A stretch of 64,000 bases of DNA from positions 124,001 through 188,000 of the forward strand of contig JABZIZ010000002.1 in assembly GCA_015258065.1 (NCBI GenBank). The letters are read 5' to 3'. This document shows, piece after piece, positions 60,444 to 64,000 of the stretch (the stretch's first letter is position 1; each line of letters begins with the position of its first letter). The notes under the pieces are model-generated. The model was not told the origin of the DNA. It made no database searches and worked only from the letters and a program-made list of their open reading frames with translations. Origin of the DNA: Lachnospiraceae bacterium (GTDB lineage Bacteria > Bacillota > Clostridia > Lachnospirales > Lachnospiraceae). The translations under genes and the position numbers were made by a program.

Positions 60444-60483
60444 GCATTGTCCTTTCTGAATGGAGTCCTTTCACATATAACAT

Positions 60484-60513
60484 ATTATACACGCCCTGCC
60501 TGTTATGCAGCAA
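60484..60513 (-). promoter_or_regulatory. Promoter of the hemerythrin-like gene
   Basis: On the minus strand: TTGCTG (60508-60513), an 18-bp spacer, TATAAT (60484-60489), 40 bp before the ATG. Confidence 0.65.
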
Positions 60514-60576
60514 CGATTGAAAAGATGTGGAAGAGCGCCTATACTGAAATAAAATGATGCGAAGAAGGCATTCCGT

Positions 60577-60676
60577 TTCGAGAGAGATCATAGGAATTCG
60601 AGAGAGATCGTAGTAATTCGAGAGAGATCGTAGTAATTCGAGAGAGAACATAAGAATTCGAGTGAGATCATAGAAA
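60577..60676. repeat. 20-bp tandem array in a divergent intergenic region
   Basis: Five consecutive 20-bp units, consensus TTCGAGAGAGATCGTAGTAA. Units 2 and 3 are identical and the outer ones carry 2-5 changes. It lies 40 bp upstream of the alpha/beta hydrolase ATG and contains no recognisable promoter. Confidence 0.95.
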
Positions 60677-60715
60677 AATCAAGGGGAATGTTTGGAAGTG
60701 ATCTAAGGAGATGAA

Positions 60716-61663
60716 ATGGGAAAAAGGGCCGGGTTATTATACACAGGATTGGTTGCAGCAATGGGAGGTATAGGCTGGTTAAAAGGAAATTCCATTTACC
60801 GCCAGTTGTTTTTACCCAGACAGGATGAGGAAGGAGAGGATAATCGTAAGCTTCCCGAAAAGAAGTGGATTCGGGATGGACGAGCCTGGTTATTATCGCA
60901 AACCGAGCGGAAGGATATTTATACAGATTCGATCGATCATTTGAAGCTGCATGCATTTCTCCTCTCACCACCGGAAGAGGAAAGTCATGATGTTGCAGTG
61001 GTTGTCCATGCGGAGCATTCCTGCGCAGAAGAAACCGGGATTTATGCAAGACATTATCTGGAAGAGGGATATCAGGTTCTAATGCCGGATTTACGTGGGC
61101 ACGGTAGGTCAGAGGGAAATTACATTGCCTTTGGCTATGACGATCGTTTGGATGTGATGGACTGGATCTACTGGATCATAAAGAGAGATCCGAAAGCAAG
61201 GATTGTTCTTCATGGACTTTCATCAGGGGGAGCCGCCTGCCTTCTTGCGGAGGGAGAGCATCTGCCTTCAAACGTTATTGCTGTTATTTCGGATTCTTCC
61301 TATACGTCTTTAAAAGAAGAATGTGCGCGTTTGATTCGTCTTGCAACCAGGTCGGATTTCTTACCGACGGCTCTACGTTTGTTCTTTTTCCGTGTGGTGG
61401 TTCTTTTTCGTGCAGGCTTTGATCTATATAAGGCTTCACCAATTCACGCAGTGAAACATGCAACCGTTCCAACCTTATTCCTTCATGGGGACAATGATCA
61501 GATTGTACCCGTGGAAATGTGTAAGAGACTGTACCGGGAGGCTGTTTGTTCCAGAGAATATGCTACTTTTATTGGTGCGGGTCATCTGGAAGGTGTCATG
61601 ACGAATCCAAATCGATATTGGAAACGGGTGGATTCCTTTATTGCGAGACAGAAGGAGCCTTAA
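60716..61663 (+). CDS. Alpha/beta hydrolase with N-terminal membrane anchor
   Basis: 315 residues. A short N-terminal hydrophobic stretch (about 6-22) precedes a serine hydrolase domain. The nucleophile elbow is HGLSSGGAA, the acid is in LHGDNDQIVP and the catalytic His in GAGHLEG. PDLRGHGRSEG is also typical. The oxyanion region reads VVVHAEHSCAEE rather than the usual HG motif. It resembles YqkD/BAAT-type bacterial hydrolases; the substrate is unknown. AAGGAGATGAA precedes the ATG. Its 3' end overlaps the convergent NYN gene by 26 bp. Confidence 0.87.
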   Translation: MGKRAGLLYTGLVAAMGGIGWLKGNSIYRQLFLPRQDEEGEDNRKLPEKKWIRDGRAWLLSQTERKDIYTDSIDHLKLHAFLLSPPEEESHDVAVVVHAEHSCAEETGIYARHYLEEGYQVLMPDLRGHGRSEGNYIAFGYDDRLDVMDWIYWIIKRDPKARIVLHGLSSGGAACLLAEGEHLPSNVIAVISDSSYTSLKEECARLIRLATRSDFLPTALRLFFFRVVVLFRAGFDLYKASPIHAVKHATVPTLFLHGDNDQIVPVEMCKRLYREAVCSREYATFIGAGHLEGVMTNPNRYWKRVDSFIARQKEP

Positions 61664-62696
61664 TAGGCGTCAGCACTGCCTCTGTGTTATTTACGACATG
61701 GATACACGGAATTTTTTTCTCCAGAAAAATAGAAAACTTTGTAAAACCGTTCTGCTTGACGGTGGCGGTTAAATTTGGATTTGTCTTCTGCAGTTCGTTT
61801 TTCAATTGACCAATGTTCATCTTCTTAGTCTTGTTCTGCTTGAAAATAGCGGTAATTTGCGCCTCCATATCCTTAAGAGAAGTTCCCTTTAAAGAAACCC
61901 AGACAGCTTTATTTCTGGAGGTGACACTTAATGAATCAAAATCCTTGATGAAAGAAGAGAGCTTGGAATAATTATAATTACGGATATCGAAGTCGGGATA
62001 AATTTTGGCAAGTCTGGTTCCGATCTCACTGAGATTGGTATCTCTCCCCTCGGCCGTATTATCCGAAATCATGTTGATAATCACGTTTTCCAAGGCACTT
62101 CTTGGGGTAATCTCCGCACCATTCAAGGCTTCCGTATTGGAGGAGAGGGGGGATGGTTTGGAGAGAGGGTTGGAAGGAGAAAGCGCATCATTCTTTACAA
62201 TCGGAAAAGAAAAATCGGTGTCCTTGCCATCCTCATTGTCCTCATCCAGCGCACTTTCCAGAACATCCAGAAAGACAAAACGTTCACAGGAAGCACGGAA
62301 GGATTCGGGGGTCTTTTTTTCACCCATGCCAATCACAACCTTGCCTGCCTCACGGATTCTGGTTGCCAGTTTGTTAAAGTCGCCGTCACTGGAAACGATA
62401 CAAAATCCTTCCACCTCACCGGAATACAAAATGTCCATGGCGTCGATAATCAGACCGATATCAGAAGCGTTCTTACCGGGGGAATTGTTCGGCTGCATAA
62501 TGGGGGTGAGGCTGTATTTTGAAGCAATGGATAGCCAGCTTTTCAAACGAAGTTGGGACCAATCGCCATACATGCGACGGATCGTCACCTTTCCGTATTT
62601 GGAAAGTTCACTGAGAATATTTTCGGTATAGCGGTATGCAATGTTGTCGACGTCTATTAAAAGGGCAAGATTAATATCTTTGGTAGGAGTGTTCAT
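61638..62696 (-). CDS. NYN domain (LabA-like PIN) protein with OST-HTH/LOTUS region
   Basis: 352 residues, cytoplasmic. The NYN nuclease-like domain (about 8-150) has acidic metal-site motifs ALLIDVDNI, SDIGLIIDAMDIL and IVSSDGDFNKLATRIR. A low-complexity Ser/Pro/Asn linker follows (about 165-200). An OST-HTH/LOTUS-type winged helix follows (about 200-270), with LSEIGTRLAKIYPDFDIRNY and WVSLKG. A second, similar helical unit lies at about 275-340 with MNIGQLKNELQKTNP. NYN-OST-HTH proteins are thought to be RNA-binding or RNA-cleaving. It overlaps the hydrolase 3' end by 26 bp. Confidence 0.88.
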   Translation of the reverse strand: MNTPTKDINLALLIDVDNIAYRYTENILSELSKYGKVTIRRMYGDWSQLRLKSWLSIASKYSLTPIMQPNNSPGKNASDIGLIIDAMDILYSGEVEGFCIVSSDGDFNKLATRIREAGKVVIGMGEKKTPESFRASCERFVFLDVLESALDEDNEDGKDTDFSFPIVKNDALSPSNPLSKPSPLSSNTEALNGAEITPRSALENVIINMISDNTAEGRDTNLSEIGTRLAKIYPDFDIRNYNYSKLSSFIKDFDSLSVTSRNKAVWVSLKGTSLKDMEAQITAIFKQNKTKKMNIGQLKNELQKTNPNLTATVKQNGFTKFSIFLEKKIPCIHVVNNTEAVLTPIKAPSVSQ

Positions 62697-62821
62697 TAAA
62701 TTCCTTTCAAAAAAATAGTGGTAAAATAGAAGAGTATGAAACGGTTGCCGGAGTAAGGAGACAACCGTACTCTATTTTATCGTCAAAAAAAAACGCTGAC
62801 AAGTGGCGAAAGAAAGTGTGC

Positions 62822-62849
62822 TATAATTTCTGTGTTGCTTGAAGCAACA
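62822..62849 (+). promoter_or_regulatory. Extended -10 promoter and 5' hairpin of murG
   Basis: TGCTATAAT gives an extended -10 (TATAAT 62822-62827). The predicted transcript starts about where a perfect hairpin begins: TGTTGCT (62833-62839) and AGCAACA (62843-62849). The ribosome site follows 4 bases later. Confidence 0.65.
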
Positions 62850-62865
62850 TAGAAGGAGAATGAAA

Positions 62866-63933
62866 TTGGCAAAAAAAATAGTGCTGACAGGTGGTGGCAC
62901 AGCGGGTCACGTTACGCCAAATCTAGCCTTGATTCCACAGCTGAAAGAAAAGGGGTACGATATTCTTTATATCGGGACCTATACAGGAATCGAAAGAAAA
63001 CTTGTTGCAGATTATCAAGTTCGTTATTGTGGGATTTCCTCCGGTAAACTAAGGAGGTATTTTGATCCGAAGAATTTCTCAGATCCGTTCCGTGTGATGA
63101 AGGGATTGATAGAGGCTTATCGGATCCTGAAAGAGGAAAAACCAAATATTATTTTTTCAAAGGGCGGTTTCGTATCGGTTCCGGTCATTCAGGCAGCTGC
63201 CGTCTTGAAAATCCCTTCCATTCTACACGAATCTGATCTTACACCAGGACTTGCCAACAAAATTTGTGTTCCCTTTGCTAAGAAAATTTGTTGTAATTTC
63301 CCTGAAACCTTAAATTATCTGCCGAAAGAAAAGACCGTTTTATCAGGAACGCCTATTCGTGATGAGTTGCGCAGAGGAAGCAAAGAAGAGGGGCAGAAGT
63401 TATGCGGATTTTCTGATGACAAGCCGGTCGTCATGGTCTTTGGAGGGAGTCTTGGCGCACAATCCATTAACGAGACAGTGCGCGGTGCGCTGGAAATGCT
63501 TTTGCCAACTTACAATATTGTGCATATCTGTGGGAAGGACAAGATGGATAATATGAGGCTGTCTGTTCCCGGATATAAGCAGTTTGAGTATGTAAAGAAA
63601 GAAATGAAGGACCTGTTTGCGATGGCGGACGTCGTGGTCTCCAGGGCGGGAGCCAATTCCATCTGCGAATTATTAGCGCTTCATAAACCGAATATTCTGG
63701 TTCCACTCCCTACCAGGTCTTCGAGAGGAGATCAACTATTAAATGCCGAATCCTTTGAACGGCAGGGCTTTTCTGTTGTGATCCGGGATGAGGAGCTGGA
63801 TGAGGATATATTGACAAAAGAAATCAATGAAGTCTATCAGAATCGGGAAGGCTATATCGAGAAGATGAAAGCCTCCGGACAGCATAACGCAATTGATACC
63901 ATCATTCATTTAATTGAAGAGTTAGAAAAGTGA
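62866..63933 (+). CDS. murG: UDP-GlcNAc transferase MurG (lipid II synthesis)
   Basis: Membrane-associated GT-B glycosyltransferase of 355 residues that adds GlcNAc to lipid I. KIVLTGGGTAGHVTPNLAL is the N-terminal loop, then FSKGGFVSVPVIQAA, HESDLTPGLANK, FGGSLGAQSIN and DVVVSRAGANSICELLAL. The start is taken as the TTG at 62866, seven bases after AAGGAG; the ATG at 62860 lies too close to that site. The gene is alone here rather than in the mraY-murD-ftsW cluster, suggesting a separated or second murG copy. Confidence 0.93.
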   Translation: MAKKIVLTGGGTAGHVTPNLALIPQLKEKGYDILYIGTYTGIERKLVADYQVRYCGISSGKLRRYFDPKNFSDPFRVMKGLIEAYRILKEEKPNIIFSKGGFVSVPVIQAAAVLKIPSILHESDLTPGLANKICVPFAKKICCNFPETLNYLPKEKTVLSGTPIRDELRRGSKEEGQKLCGFSDDKPVVMVFGGSLGAQSINETVRGALEMLLPTYNIVHICGKDKMDNMRLSVPGYKQFEYVKKEMKDLFAMADVVVSRAGANSICELLALHKPNILVPLPTRSSRGDQLLNAESFERQGFSVVIRDEELDEDILTKEINEVYQNREGYIEKMKASGQHNAIDTIIHLIEELEK

Positions 63934-63964
63934 TTTTTGTATCGTTCCCATAAAGGAGGAAACC

Positions 63965-64000
63965 ATGGCGAATTGGAAGAACCTAGATGAATTATCATCA
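63965..64000 (+). CDS. Start of a gene running off the window, possibly glucose-6-phosphate isomerase
   Basis: ATG at 63965 with AAAGGAGGAAACC upstream; only 12 codons are present (MANWKNLDELSS). The opening resembles the N-terminus of clostridial glucose-6-phosphate isomerases, but 12 residues are too few for a firm call. It is 31 bp after murG. Confidence 0.35.
   Translation, partial: MANWKNLDELSS

Noticed and set aside
60577..60676. CRISPR array
   Set aside because: Units are directly adjacent 20-mers with no unique spacers, and no cas genes are present.

Overview
The window is a stretch of a low-to-mid GC Firmicutes chromosome. It is most likely from the class Clostridia, family Lachnospiraceae; the genus cannot be fixed from sequence alone. 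The evidence is a sufCBDSU cluster, a DUF3881-type protein, the dnaA-dnaN-S4-recF-gyrB-gyrA order, the rpmH-rnpA-yidD-yidC-jag-mnmE-mnmG-rsmG-parA-parB order, strong AGGAGG-type ribosome binding sites and SigA-like promoters. No phage, insertion sequence, CRISPR array or rRNA operon is visible.

The replication origin lies near the middle, between dnaA (minus strand, 44956-46383) and rpmH (plus strand, 46861-46995). It carries perfect and near-perfect DnaA boxes. From about 28.5 kb to the origin most genes run leftward, and from the origin to 59 kb they run rightward, so essential genes are co-directional with replication. Two perfect parS palindromes sit just upstream of parA-parB.

Layout: 1-2 kb, start of a branched-chain amino acid (Liv) ABC operon. 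2-6 kb, a two-component pair, rsmA, tatD and tRNA-Lys. 6.1-6.4 kb, a non-coding block with a long hairpin and three copies of a repeat. 6.4-11.5 kb, the SUF iron-sulfur cluster operon. 11.6-18 kb, ridA, trpS, a MATE exporter, a HerA-like ATPase and a voltage-gated-type K+ channel. 18-20 kb, tRNA-Pro and an ABC-F ATPase behind a terminator-like attenuator. 20-25 kb, a second two-component system with a DUF4342 protein, an unknown membrane protein and CstA. 25-28.6 kb, a CYTH protein and an MBOAT plus SGNH pair for O-acylating an exported polymer. 28.6-33.3 kb, an exoIII, ClC, DgkA, phasin-like and UbiB-like run. 33.3-37.7 kb, an acyltransferase and two c-di-GMP-type signalling proteins, one degenerate. 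37.8-57.8 kb, the origin-proximal core genes ending in DUF4446 and serS. 57.9-64 kb, DUF3881, tRNA-Arg, a LysE exporter, a hemerythrin-like protein, an alpha/beta hydrolase, a NYN/OST-HTH protein, murG and the first codons of one further gene.

The most unusual feature is a window-wide habit of filling gene junctions with short tandem arrays. There are six clear ones: 25798-25857 (12 bp), 27376-27425, 30955-31096 (16 bp), 36191-36270 (16 bp), 57799-57878 (16 bp) and 60577-60676 (20 bp). The units differ in sequence, yet three arrays share an exact 16-bp period. In three cases the unit contains the stop codon of the neighbouring gene, and in several it contains a Shine-Dalgarno-like purine run.
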